Shown here: piece by piece, positions 23,745 to 30,874 of the stretch
How positions within the stretch are numbered: the first letter of the stretch is position 1
How the letters are laid out: every line of letters begins with the position of its first letter
Source: Alcanivorax sp.
Lineage (GTDB): Bacteria; Pseudomonadota; Gammaproteobacteria; Pseudomonadales; Alcanivoracaceae
Direction of reading: 5' to 3'
DNA length: 34,858 nt
Assembly: GCF_014762765.1 (NCBI RefSeq)
Contig: NZ_JABURH010000089.1
Span: forward strand, 1 to 34,858
Notes under the pieces: generated by a model
The model's database searches: none
What the model saw: the letters and a program-made list of their open reading frames with translations, nothing else
What the model was told of the DNA's origin: nothing
Program-made: the position numbers and the translations under genes

Positions 23745-24422
23745 ATGACAAGCAATCAGGAAAGAGTAGGCCTTGACGCCTTACACGAACGGCTCCACCG
23801 CGTATTACCGGCGGTATCCCTGGTCTGCCAGGCACTGCCGAAGACACCACAGATCCGCTTATGGCTGCTGGATGAGCTGTTTCCCGAACAGGCCCTGGAC
23901 CCGCACATCGTCAATGCGATTATGGAAGAACCGCCGTACTGGTCGTTTTGCTGGGCGTCCGGCCAGGTGCTGGCAGAGTTTCTGCTCGCGAACCCCGAGT
24001 GGGTACAGGACCGCTGTGTGGTGGATGTGGGGCCCGGCTCCGGGGTGGTGGCGATTGCCGCGGCTATGGCCGGAGCGGCTCGGGTGATTGCCTGTGATCT
24101 GGATCAGGATGCACTCACTGCCACCGCCCTCAATGCGGCGGAAAACCGGGTGAATATCGAGCTAAGCCAGGATCTGGAGAGTGCCCTGGCGGTGGCCGAT
24201 CTGGTGACTGCGGCGGATATCCTCTACGACCGGGAGAATCTCCCCTTGCTGGCCCGCTTCCAGCAGGCGAATCGGGTGCTGTTGGCCGATTCCCGGGTGC
24301 CAGACCTGGACCCGCCAGGGTACCAGTTACTGGGGCAGTGGCAGTCATGCACCTGGCCGGATCTGGGAGAATCCAACGAGTACAACGGGGTGAGAGTGTT
24401 TGCCTCGGAACCGTCGCCCTGA
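23745..24422 (+). CDS. Class I SAM methyltransferase, ETF-beta lysine methyltransferase-like
   Basis: This 225-residue protein looks like a bacterial relative of METTL20 (ETFB-KMT), which methylates lysines of the electron transfer flavoprotein beta subunit. Supporting motifs are EEPPYWSFCWASGQVLAEFLLANPE, the SAM-binding motif VVDVGPGSGVVAIAAAMAGA, acidic motif II ACDLDQDA, and the post-I region DLVTAADILYD, in which METTL20 proteins have a D-x-x-Y/F-type motif. It differs from ribosomal L11 methyltransferase PrmA in lacking the N-terminal domain. ATG at 23745 is chosen. The acyl-CoA dehydrogenases in this window would pass electrons to ETF, which fits but does not prove the role. Confidence 0.78.
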   Translation: MTSNQERVGLDALHERLHRVLPAVSLVCQALPKTPQIRLWLLDELFPEQALDPHIVNAIMEEPPYWSFCWASGQVLAEFLLANPEWVQDRCVVDVGPGSGVVAIAAAMAGAARVIACDLDQDALTATALNAAENRVNIELSQDLESALAVADLVTAADILYDRENLPLLARFQQANRVLLADSRVPDLDPPGYQLLGQWQSCTWPDLGESNEYNGVRVFASEPSP

Positions 24423-24434
24423 AGCAATGTCAGA
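24407..24434 (+). promoter_or_regulatory. Candidate sigma-E/AlgU promoter for the DegP-like gene
   Basis: GGAACCG at 24407-24413 and TCAGA at 24430-24434 with a 16-base spacer resemble the extracytoplasmic stress promoter (GGAACTT, about 16, TCTGA). The -35 box lies inside the end of the methyltransferase gene. DegP/MucD proteases are sigma-E targets in other gammaproteobacteria. Confidence 0.45.
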
Positions 24435-24554
24435 AAGAAAGTACGGCGTTGCTATCCGCTCTTGGTGGCCGCTGCATCTGCCGTATGGGGGAGGGGAGGC
24501 CACCACGGCTGTCACCCGCTTATGGTTTGTTTTCTCAGTACAGGAGGAACGACG

Positions 24555-25940
24555 TTGTTGAATTCCAAGAATCCGTTGCAACCGGTTGTCTGGATGCTGG
24601 CCCTTTGTGTCATCACTTTTTCGTCGGCACAGGCGGCATTACCATCCGTTACGGGCGATGGCCAGGCGCTGCCATCATTGGCACCGATGCTGGAAAAAAC
24701 CGCCCCGGCGGTGGTCAACATCGCCATCGAAACACGGATCCGTACCGCCCGTAATCCACTGATGGAAGACCCTTTCTTCCGCCGTTTTTTCAATATCCCC
24801 GAGCAACAGCAACGTGAGCGCCGTGCCGCCAGTGCCGGCTCCGGCGTGATTGTGGATGCCAAGGAAGGCTATGTGCTGACCAATGCCCACGTGGTGAAGA
24901 ATGCGGACTCCATCGAGGTGACGCTCACCGATGGCCGTGAGCTGTCCGCCGAGCTGGTGGGTACCGACGAGGAGGTGGATCTGGCGGTACTCAAGCTGGA
25001 GTCCGCTGAGGATCTCACCCAGATTGCCATTGCCGATTCCACCGGCTTGCGGGTGGGCGATTTTGTGGTGGCCATCGGTAATCCGTTCGGACTGGGACAG
25101 ACTGTCACCAGCGGTATTGTTTCTGCGCTGGGTCGGACCGGCCTGGGCATTGAAGGCTATGAAAGCTTTATCCAGACCGATGCTTCTATCAATCCAGGTA
25201 ACTCCGGTGGCGCCCTGGTCAATCTGCATGGCCAACTGGTAGGCATTAACACCGCCATTATCGCCCCCGCCGGCGGTAATGTGGGGATCGGATTTGCCAT
25301 TCCCACGGAAATGGCCGAGAACGTGATGCACCAGTTGATTGAACATGGAGAAGTCCGCCGCGGCGTGCTGGGTGTGACCATCCAGGACCTCACCAGTGAA
25401 CTGGCGGAAGCCTTCGGGGTCAATCGCAAGAGTGGGGTGGTCATCACTCAGGTCATGGAGGAAAGCGCGGCGGAAAAAGCCGGCATTAAGAGTGGTGACG
25501 TGGTGATCGCCGTGGACGGCCGCCCGGTGAAGCGGGCTGCGGATCTGCGTAACAAGGTCGGTATGGCGCCGGTGGGCGAGAAGGTGACGCTGACGGTCCT
25601 GCGCGATGGCAAAAAGCGCGAGATGACAGCGGTCATCAGTGAGTCGACCCAGCAGGCATCCAGCGGTGAGTCGGTGTCCAAGTATCTGCAAGGCGCCAGC
25701 CTGCGGGATCTCCGTAAAGGGGAACTGCAGCATGCCGACAGCGGCGTGCTGGTGGAGGATGTGAAGCAGGGTTCTCCCGCATGGCGAGCCGGGTTGCGTC
25801 GCGGTGACGTGATCATCAACGCCAACCGCCAGGATGTAGTGAACACGGCGGAACTGCGCAATGCCATTGGCGATAAGGATGGCACCTTGCTGTTGCGGGT
25901 GAATCGTAATGGTGGTGTGTTCTTTGTGGTGATTCGCTGA
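24555..25940 (+). CDS. DegP/MucD-type periplasmic serine protease (Do family)
   Basis: Degrades or refolds damaged envelope proteins. The 461-residue protein has a signal peptide (residues 1-27, ending SSAQA), a trypsin-like domain with H112 in TNAHVV, D142 in EVDLAVLKL and S217 in NPGNSGGALVN, and two PDZ domains (about 270-355 and 375-455, the second ending NAIGDKDGTLLLRVNR). Two PDZ domains and the general layout fit DegP/DegQ/MucD, not DegS. The start is TTG at 24555, 7 bases after a perfect AGGAGG (24542-24547). Earlier in-frame starts lack a ribosome binding site and would spoil the signal peptide. It is not next to algU-mucAB here. Confidence 0.94.
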   Translation: MLNSKNPLQPVVWMLALCVITFSSAQAALPSVTGDGQALPSLAPMLEKTAPAVVNIAIETRIRTARNPLMEDPFFRRFFNIPEQQQRERRAASAGSGVIVDAKEGYVLTNAHVVKNADSIEVTLTDGRELSAELVGTDEEVDLAVLKLESAEDLTQIAIADSTGLRVGDFVVAIGNPFGLGQTVTSGIVSALGRTGLGIEGYESFIQTDASINPGNSGGALVNLHGQLVGINTAIIAPAGGNVGIGFAIPTEMAENVMHQLIEHGEVRRGVLGVTIQDLTSELAEAFGVNRKSGVVITQVMEESAAEKAGIKSGDVVIAVDGRPVKRAADLRNKVGMAPVGEKVTLTVLRDGKKREMTAVISESTQQASSGESVSKYLQGASLRDLRKGELQHADSGVLVEDVKQGSPAWRAGLRRGDVIINANRQDVVNTAELRNAIGDKDGTLLLRVNRNGGVFFVVIR

Positions 25941-25949
25941 TTCGGTCGC

Positions 25950-26024
25950 GTTGAAAGTTCAAAGTTGAAAGTGAAAAAGCGCGGGCGAGTCTGGTGTTTA
26001 AACCTGCCAGGCTGTGCCCGCGTT
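25950..26024 (+). repeat. Heptad array plus GC-rich stem behind the DegP-like gene
   Basis: Nine bases after the stop begin four units GTTGAAA, GTTCAAA, GTTGAAA and GTGAAAA. They lead into CGCGGGC (25980-25986), which pairs with GCCCGCG (26016-26022), followed by TTTCATTTCT. An inner CTGG/CCAG pair lies in the loop. The layout equals that behind the ccsA-like gene and ffh and sits between convergent genes. Confidence 0.75.
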
Positions 26025-26062
26025 TCATTTCTGCGCGGTTGATGGTCTAGGGATCCGCCGTC

Positions 26063-26845
26063 TTACTCTTCAAATGTCCCATGCCGGCCGGCGCCTCGCC
26101 GGAAACGTTCGGCGCCACCGATGGCTTCTTCGAACACTACCGGGTAGCCGCCTGCGCCTTCCCGGCGCAGGGCTTCCTCCTGGGGCAGGTCCCATTGTTG
26201 ATAGGCAGAAAGCCGGTCGGCCTGCAGGCATTGCTGCGGGAAGGCGGCGATTTGCCGGGCCAGAGTAATGGCTTCATCCAGTGCCGTGCCATCGGCCACC
26301 ACCCGGTTGGTGAGGCCGATCTGCAAGGCCTCATCGGCTGCCACCGGCCTGCCGGTCAGAATCATATCCATGGCCCGACTGTGGCCGATCAGACGAGGCA
26401 GACGCACGGTGCCGCCATCGATCAGGGGGACGCCCCAGCGTCGACAGAACACGCCGAAAGTGGCGGACGTTTCCGCCACGCGCAAGTCACACAGCAACGC
26501 CAGCTCCAGGCCGCCGGCCACGGCAAAGCCGCTCACGGCAGCAATCACCGGTTTGCTCAGCAGCATGCGGGTGGGACCCATGGGCCCGGGGCCGCTGCCG
26601 GTTTCATCGATCTCATTGCGTCGTTGCGGATCAGACAGGGCGGATAGATCGGCACCGGCACAGAAGTTGCCGCCGGCGCCGGTGAGGATAGCCACCTTGA
26701 GGTCGGCATTCCGCTCAAAGGTCTCGAAGGCGGTACGTAACGCATCCGCAGTGGGACGGTCCACCGCGTTACGCTTTTCAGGGCGGTTGAGGGTGATGAT
26801 GAAAAGGTCGTCGCGGGTCTCGGTGATTACCGGTTGTTCAGTCAC
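26063..26845 (-). CDS. Crotonase / enoyl-CoA hydratase family protein
   Basis: A 260-residue CoA-ester enzyme with the crotonase fold. The oxyanion-hole motifs are FCAGADLSAL and VSGFAVAGGLELALLCDLRVA, with E114 matching the first catalytic glutamate of rat enoyl-CoA hydratase. The second glutamate (in QPEILLG of the rat enzyme) is replaced: the matching segment reads VFCRRWGVPLIDGGTVRLPRLIG. Its chemistry may therefore be isomerase, hydrolase or another crotonase reaction instead of hydration. The start is GTG at 26843-26845, with GGAAAG upstream. It is convergent with the DegP-like gene and lies 92 bp behind the NAD(P)-binding protein in the same direction. Confidence 0.88.
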   Translation of the reverse strand: MTEQPVITETRDDLFIITLNRPEKRNAVDRPTADALRTAFETFERNADLKVAILTGAGGNFCAGADLSALSDPQRRNEIDETGSGPGPMGPTRMLLSKPVIAAVSGFAVAGGLELALLCDLRVAETSATFGVFCRRWGVPLIDGGTVRLPRLIGHSRAMDMILTGRPVAADEALQIGLTNRVVADGTALDEAITLARQIAAFPQQCLQADRLSAYQQWDLPQEEALRREGAGGYPVVFEEAIGGAERFRRGAGRHGTFEE

Positions 26846-26937
26846 TGGGCTTTCCGTTTTCTGCCGTTTCCCCGCATCTAACCATAAAAGAAAGCCGGAA
26901 GGGGAGCGGTGGTTGTTACCGCTCCGCTTTTCAGTTT

Positions 26938-27579
26938 TCAGTAGGCCAGGGTGAAACGCTGACGTTCATGTTGCGGATGGTCCACTTCATCCAGCAGCGC
27001 CAGCGCATAATCCTGCACGGAAATCCGGCTGTTGCCCTGGTCATCCAGCAGTAGATCGTCCTGGCCCAGCCGGAACTGGCCGGTACGCTCACCGGGGAAA
27101 ATTTCCGCTGCCGGCGACAGCATGGTCCAGTTCAATGCTGACTCTCCCTGCAGCAGGGTCAGGGCATCCTGAGCGCCCAGAGCGGTGGGTTTGTACTCCT
27201 CCGGGAAGGCCGGCGTATCGATCAACAGTGTGTCCGCCGCTACCCGCAGGGATCCGGCCCCGCCCACGATCACCAGGCGAGTCACGTCAGCGGCTTTCAC
27301 TGCCGCGATAATGGATTTCACGCCCTGCACATAATAGCCACGGATATCGTCCTGGGCGTGGCCGCTGAAGGCGCTGATAACCACATCTGCACCGGTGAGC
27401 GCTTCAGTCAGTTGCGCGGTGTTCTGTACGTCTACCTGTTTGACGCTCAGGTTGGTGGCCGTGGCATTCAGCTTTTTCGGGTGACTGACCAGGGCGGTCA
27501 CCTGATGGCCGCGGCGCAGGGCTTCTTCACGCAGGGCAGAACCGATAAAACCGCTGGCACCAATCAATGCAATTTTCAT
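26938..27579 (-). CDS. NAD(P)-binding oxidoreductase, NmrA/YwnB-like (atypical SDR)
   Basis: A 213-residue Rossmann-fold protein beginning MKIALIGASGFIGSALREEALRRGHQVTAL. It has the GASGFIG dinucleotide motif, VVISAFSG, RLVIVGGAGSLRV and a C-terminal NSRISVQDYALALLDEV. Members are called NADH-flavin reductases or sugar-epimerase-like proteins; real substrates are mostly unknown. ATG at 27577-27579 has CAGGAGTTACCCC upstream. It is divergent from a LysR-type gene with 115 bp between, the usual layout for a regulator and its target. Confidence 0.88.
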   Translation of the reverse strand: MKIALIGASGFIGSALREEALRRGHQVTALVSHPKKLNATATNLSVKQVDVQNTAQLTEALTGADVVISAFSGHAQDDIRGYYVQGVKSIIAAVKAADVTRLVIVGGAGSLRVAADTLLIDTPAFPEEYKPTALGAQDALTLLQGESALNWTMLSPAAEIFPGERTGQFRLGQDDLLLDDQGNSRISVQDYALALLDEVDHPQHERQRFTLAY

Positions 27580-27657
27580 GGGGTAACTCCTGATTCAATT
27601 CGTTTTGGTAGCCTCAGTATCGGGATTTGCACTGATTGGAAAAATAGCCTAATAAGT

Positions 27658-27676
27658 AAATCAGTGTTGTTGATTT
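27658..27676. promoter_or_regulatory. Candidate LysR-type operator
   Basis: AAATCA-N7-TGATTT is a perfect 6-bp inverted repeat that contains the T-N11-A core of LysR-type sites (T at 27661, A at 27673). It lies in the divergent region, 19 bp before the regulator start, where it would allow autorepression and control of the reductase gene. Confidence 0.55.
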
Positions 27677-27694
27677 CTAAACAGTGAGACCGGC

Positions 27695-28582
27695 GTGGAA
27701 GCGGAATACGATCTTAATGCCTTGCCCCTGTTTTTGGCGCTGGCCCGGGCGGGCAGCTTTACCGGCGCGGCGGAACGGTTGGGGTGCAACAAGAGCAAGA
27801 TCAGCCTGTCCATCAAGCGGCTGGAGCAGCGTCTGGGTGTGGCGCTGGTGACCCGCACCACTCGCCAGGTGCACCTGACTGAAGCCGGTGAGCGGCTGCT
27901 GGCCGGGCTGACGCCCCTGTTTGCCGAGTTGGAAGGCCTGCTTGATCAGGTGGAAACCGACCAGCAGACCCTGCAGGGGGAGCTGCGCATTACCGCCCCG
28001 GAGGATTTCGCGGCCCAGGTGGTGGCTCCGGCGGTGGTGGCCTTCAGTGAGCGTCACCCGCAACTGGAAATTGAATTGCGCACCGGCGACAGCGTGGCGG
28101 ACATGGTCAAGGAGGGCATCGACCTGGCCATTCGCCTGGGCTGGTTGAAAGACTCTTCCTTGCGCGCCACTCGCCTGGGCGAGTTCGAGCAGTTTCTGGT
28201 GGCGTCGCCGGCCTTCATGGCAAACCATGGGCCGGTCAGTCATCCCCGGGATCTGGCTGCCTTGCCCTGGGTGACGTTTACACCGTTACCGTCGCCACTG
28301 ACCTGGACTTTTTCCCGGGCAGACGAGCGTTGCACGGTGCGCATGCAGGGGGCATTGAAAGCGAATACCACGGCAGTGACCAAACAGTTGTTGCTACAAC
28401 AGGCGGGTCTGTCGGTGCTGGCAGATTCCATTGCCGCTGACGAACTGGAGCGGGGTGCTCTGCAGCGAGTTCTGCCAGACTGGGAGCTGCCTGGTGGTGG
28501 CATTTACGCGGTCTACCCACCGGGGCGTCATACCCCGGCCAAGGTTCGGGCCTTTGTGGAATTTCTGCGCGAGCGGTTATGA
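27695..28582 (+). CDS. LysR family transcriptional regulator
   Basis: This 295-residue regulator has an N-terminal winged helix-turn-helix (residues 5-64: LPLFLALARAGSFTGAAERLGCNKSKIS then RLEQRLGVALVTRTTRQVHLTEAG) and a C-terminal effector-binding domain starting LRITAPEDFAAQVVAPAV, typical of the AaeR/CrgA-like group. The start is GTG at 27695; no strong ribosome binding site is seen. It diverges from the NAD(P)-binding oxidoreductase, its likely target. Its stop codon is one base from the start of the thioredoxin gene (TGAAATG), so both are probably translated together. Confidence 0.93.
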   Translation: MEAEYDLNALPLFLALARAGSFTGAAERLGCNKSKISLSIKRLEQRLGVALVTRTTRQVHLTEAGERLLAGLTPLFAELEGLLDQVETDQQTLQGELRITAPEDFAAQVVAPAVVAFSERHPQLEIELRTGDSVADMVKEGIDLAIRLGWLKDSSLRATRLGEFEQFLVASPAFMANHGPVSHPRDLAALPWVTFTPLPSPLTWTFSRADERCTVRMQGALKANTTAVTKQLLLQQAGLSVLADSIAADELERGALQRVLPDWELPGGGIYAVYPPGRHTPAKVRAFVEFLRERL

Positions 28583-28583
28583 A

Positions 28584-28898
28584 ATGAGTTATGTGAAGAC
28601 TTACGAAGAGGAAACCCTCAGCCGTGACGCGGTGGAACAGCGGTCGGGCACCTGGGTGCTTGAGTTCGGCGCCAACTGGTGCGGCTATTGCATCGCCGCC
28701 CAGAAAGACATCGAAACCGTACTGTCTCCCCTGGCCGACGTGCACCACGAAAAAATTGCCGATGGCCCCGGCCGCCCTCTGGGTCGCAGCTATCGGGTCA
28801 AACTGTGGCCCACGCTGATCCTGATTCGTGACGGCAAGGAAGTGGATCGGGTAGTGCGGCCCACCAGTATTGAACAGATTCGCCAGCTTTTCCCGTAG
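28584..28898 (+). CDS. Thioredoxin-family protein
   Basis: A 104-residue cytoplasmic thiol-disulfide protein. The active site is WCGYC (W32, C33, C36), in place of the WCGPC of thioredoxin 1. The proline that usually separates the cysteines is a tyrosine, closer to DsbC- or glutaredoxin-like sites and likely to shift the redox potential. The cis-proline is present in KLWPTLILIRDGKEV. No signal peptide. It is coupled to the LysR gene (start one base after that stop), which suggests a redox role linked to that regulon. Its TAG stop lies inside the left end of repeat R4. Confidence 0.9.
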   Translation: MSYVKTYEEETLSRDAVEQRSGTWVLEFGANWCGYCIAAQKDIETVLSPLADVHHEKIADGPGRPLGRSYRVKLWPTLILIRDGKEVDRVVRPTSIEQIRQLFP

Positions 28899-29115
28899 GA
28901 GCGTAGCAAGGCCTGAAAGGCAGCCCCGAAGGGGTAAGCGCAGTTAATAACGTCGCTGGCGGCGTGATACCCCAAAACCTGAAAAGCGGCATTTACCACA
29001 GAGGGCACAGAGATCACTGAGGAAAAGACAGGTTTTTCTCTGCGTTCTCTGTGCCCTCTGTGGTGAGATGCTTTTGATCCATGTCTGGAATCGCGCCGCC
29101 AGCGACGCTCCTACG
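28895..29115. repeat. GTAGGAGC-type modular repeat R4 spanning two convergent gene ends
   Basis: The left end GTAGGAGCG starts at 28895 and the right end CGCTCCTAC ends at 29114. The interior GAAGGGGTAAGCGCAG and the right end AATCGCGCCGC...GCGACGCTCCTACG match R1. The TAG within the left end is the stop codon of the thioredoxin gene, and the CTA within the right end is the stop of the MDR reductase gene on the other strand. A long second hairpin (28995-29064) is inserted in the middle. Confidence 0.85.
28995..29064. repeat. Long hairpin with CACAGAGGGCACAGAGA arms
   Basis: Positions 28995-29013 (ACCACAGAGGGCACAGAGA) and 29046-29064 are a perfect 19-bp inverted repeat. Inside it GAGGAAAA pairs with TTTTCTC-type sequence, so the structure extends inward. 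Purine- and CA-rich arms of this sort occur as intergenic hairpins in many proteobacteria. It may be a terminator or a separate mobile palindrome nested in R4. Confidence 0.85.
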
Positions 29116-30139
29116 CTGGGTCAGGTGTCGCTTCCAGCACCACCTTGCCTACAGACTGTCCTGAGCGCAGTAGTGTTAAAGCCGCATGGGCATCGTCAAA
29201 GGCAAAGCGATGACCCACATGGGGTGGTGGCAGGGGAATCGTCTGCAATTCTTCCAGCAGCACCTGCATCTTGCCTTTCTGTTCCCATAACCAGATCAGG
29301 TTGAAGGCCAGCACCGAGCGGTTGCTGCTGATCATCTCCATCACGTCGTAGCGGGGTCGGCGCAGATAGCGCCAGGCGGCTTTCAGGTAGTTGGGGCGGT
29401 TGTGACTGGGGGTGAATTCGGCAGCACCGAAGACGACCAGGCGGCCCATGGGGTTGAGGGCGTCGAAGCTGGCGATCTGCACCTTGCCGCCGATGGCATC
29501 CAGTACCAGGTCGAAGCGTCGTTCATCCCGTTGCAGTTGCCGGGCAAAGTCTGTCTCACGTACCAGCACATCCTGAAACCCTTGTTGCCGTAGCCAGGCG
29601 GCTTTCTCTTCGCTGCCCACCGTGCCGGTGGGGCGGGCGCCCAGCGCCTGTACCAGTTTCATGGCCTGCAGGCCTACGCCGCCAGCGGCGCTGTGGATCA
29701 GCACCTGCTGGTCCGCTTGCAGGGCACCAAGATGGATGAGGGCGTACCAGGCAGTCAGGGTCTGTGCCGGCCAGGCGGCGCCCTGGGCATAGTCCCAGTC
29801 TGCGGGTAGCGGGATCAGGTAATCCGCTTCGCTGTCGATAACCGTGGTATAGCCACCGAAGCGGGTGACGCCCATGACCCGGTCGCCCACGGCAAACCCT
29901 TGCGTCTGCTGACCGACTTCCTGTACTTCGCCGGCAAACTCCAGGCCGGGGGTAAAGGCGCCCTGGGGGGTGGCGGAATAGAGGCCAGTAAGGGCAAAGA
30001 TATCGGCAAAGTTGAGGCCGACGGCATGCACCTTGATGCGAAGATGGTTGTCTGCCAGGGCAGGCAGCTTGCTGGTGTGCAGGGCCAGCCGCGCCATATT
30101 GCCGGCGCGGGGCGTCTGCCAGAAACGAAAAGTGCTCAT
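29111..30139 (-). CDS. Zinc-less MDR family quinone oxidoreductase / VAT1-like reductase
   Basis: A 342-residue NADPH-dependent reductase of the medium-chain dehydrogenase family. It has the GroES-like N-terminal domain (LRIKVHAVGLNFADIFALTGLY; PGLEFAGEVQEVG), the Rossmann motif HSAAGGVGLQAMKLVQALGA and the C-terminal FAFDDAHAALTLLRSGQSVGKVVL. The cysteine and histidine ligands of the zinc enzymes are absent, so it is of the zeta-crystallin/VAT1 kind. The segment RPNYLKAAWRYLRRPRYDVMEMISSNRSVLAFNLIWL supports the VAT1-like subgroup. ATG at 30137-30139 gives MSTFRFW with GGAG upstream. That GGAG is buried in a perfect hairpin. It lies 58 bp behind a doxX gene in the same direction. Confidence 0.88.
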   Translation of the reverse strand: MSTFRFWQTPRAGNMARLALHTSKLPALADNHLRIKVHAVGLNFADIFALTGLYSATPQGAFTPGLEFAGEVQEVGQQTQGFAVGDRVMGVTRFGGYTTVIDSEADYLIPLPADWDYAQGAAWPAQTLTAWYALIHLGALQADQQVLIHSAAGGVGLQAMKLVQALGARPTGTVGSEEKAAWLRQQGFQDVLVRETDFARQLQRDERRFDLVLDAIGGKVQIASFDALNPMGRLVVFGAAEFTPSHNRPNYLKAAWRYLRRPRYDVMEMISSNRSVLAFNLIWLWEQKGKMQVLLEELQTIPLPPPHVGHRFAFDDAHAALTLLRSGQSVGKVVLEATPDPA

Positions 30140-30171
30140 CCCATACTCCAGCGCAAAAGCGGGAGTATGGG
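30140..30171 (-). promoter_or_regulatory. Perfect hairpin covering the MDR ribosome binding site
   Basis: Read on the minus strand, CCCATACTCC (30171-30162) pairs exactly with GGAGTATGGG (30149-30140), and inside it CGC pairs with GCG around TTTT. The second arm contains the GGAG Shine-Dalgarno and ends directly at the ATG. The site lies between a doxX gene and the MDR gene. It could block translation until melted, or be an attenuator or operator. Confidence 0.6.
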
Positions 30172-30197
30172 GCGGGGCAGGACAGAGCTCAACGGGC

Positions 30198-30641
30198 TTA
30201 TTGCAGGACCTTGTTGAGCGGTAGGTCGGCGCTGAAGCGGCCACCACCGGAAATGGCCAGGGAGATACTGGCGGCTAGCAAGGCCAGACCGAACTCGTAG
30301 CCGTTGTTGCTCATGAATAAACCGTTGTCGATGTGCACGGTGACAATAGCCACGATCATGGTGAAGGCCAGTGCCACGGCGGCCGGGCGGGTCAGCAGAC
30401 CGATCAGTAGCGCCAGGCCGCCCAGGAATTCCGCGCTACCCGCACCCAGGGCCATCAGGTAGCCAGGTTCCAGGCCGATGGACGCCATCCACTGCCCGGT
30501 GCCTTCCAGTCCATGGCCTCCGAACCAGCCAAACAGTTTCTGGGCGCCGTGGGCCATGAAGATGATGGCCACCGGCAGACGCAGGGCCAGGGGGGCAAAC
30601 GTGTTGTCGGTACGGGTCAGGGAACGAAGCAGGTTGTTCAT
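30198..30641 (-). CDS. DoxX family membrane protein
   Basis: This 147-residue protein has four membrane segments and the DoxX pattern ALRLPVAIIFMAHGAQKLFGWFGGHGLEGTGQWM, then SAEFLGGLALLIGLLTRPAAVALAFTMIVAI. DoxX proteins are linked to quinone or thiol chemistry and to oxidative stress; the exact role is open. ATG at 30639-30641 has AAAAGGATCCCCC upstream. It is divergent from a second DoxX gene (30875) and lies 58 bp before the MDR reductase, likely in one transcript. Confidence 0.9.
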   Translation of the reverse strand: MNNLLRSLTRTDNTFAPLALRLPVAIIFMAHGAQKLFGWFGGHGLEGTGQWMASIGLEPGYLMALGAGSAEFLGGLALLIGLLTRPAAVALAFTMIVAIVTVHIDNGLFMSNNGYEFGLALLAASISLAISGGGRFSADLPLNKVLQ

Positions 30642-30874
30642 GGGGGATCCTTTTCAATCAAGTGCCGGTAAAGACGTGATGGGAGTATTTAATCATCAAA
30701 TAAAATTGGATAAATCGAGTTTTGTTGCAGGTTTTGTTCTGATAATTCGATGTGTTCAGCATGCTCTCGGTGAGCTCCATGTGCGGGGGGTCGATTCGAG
30801 CTTGCTGGCGCTTTTCTTTTACCGGGCTAAACGGTTGAATGACGGGCAATTCGATTTCTTCACTGGGAGCAAAG

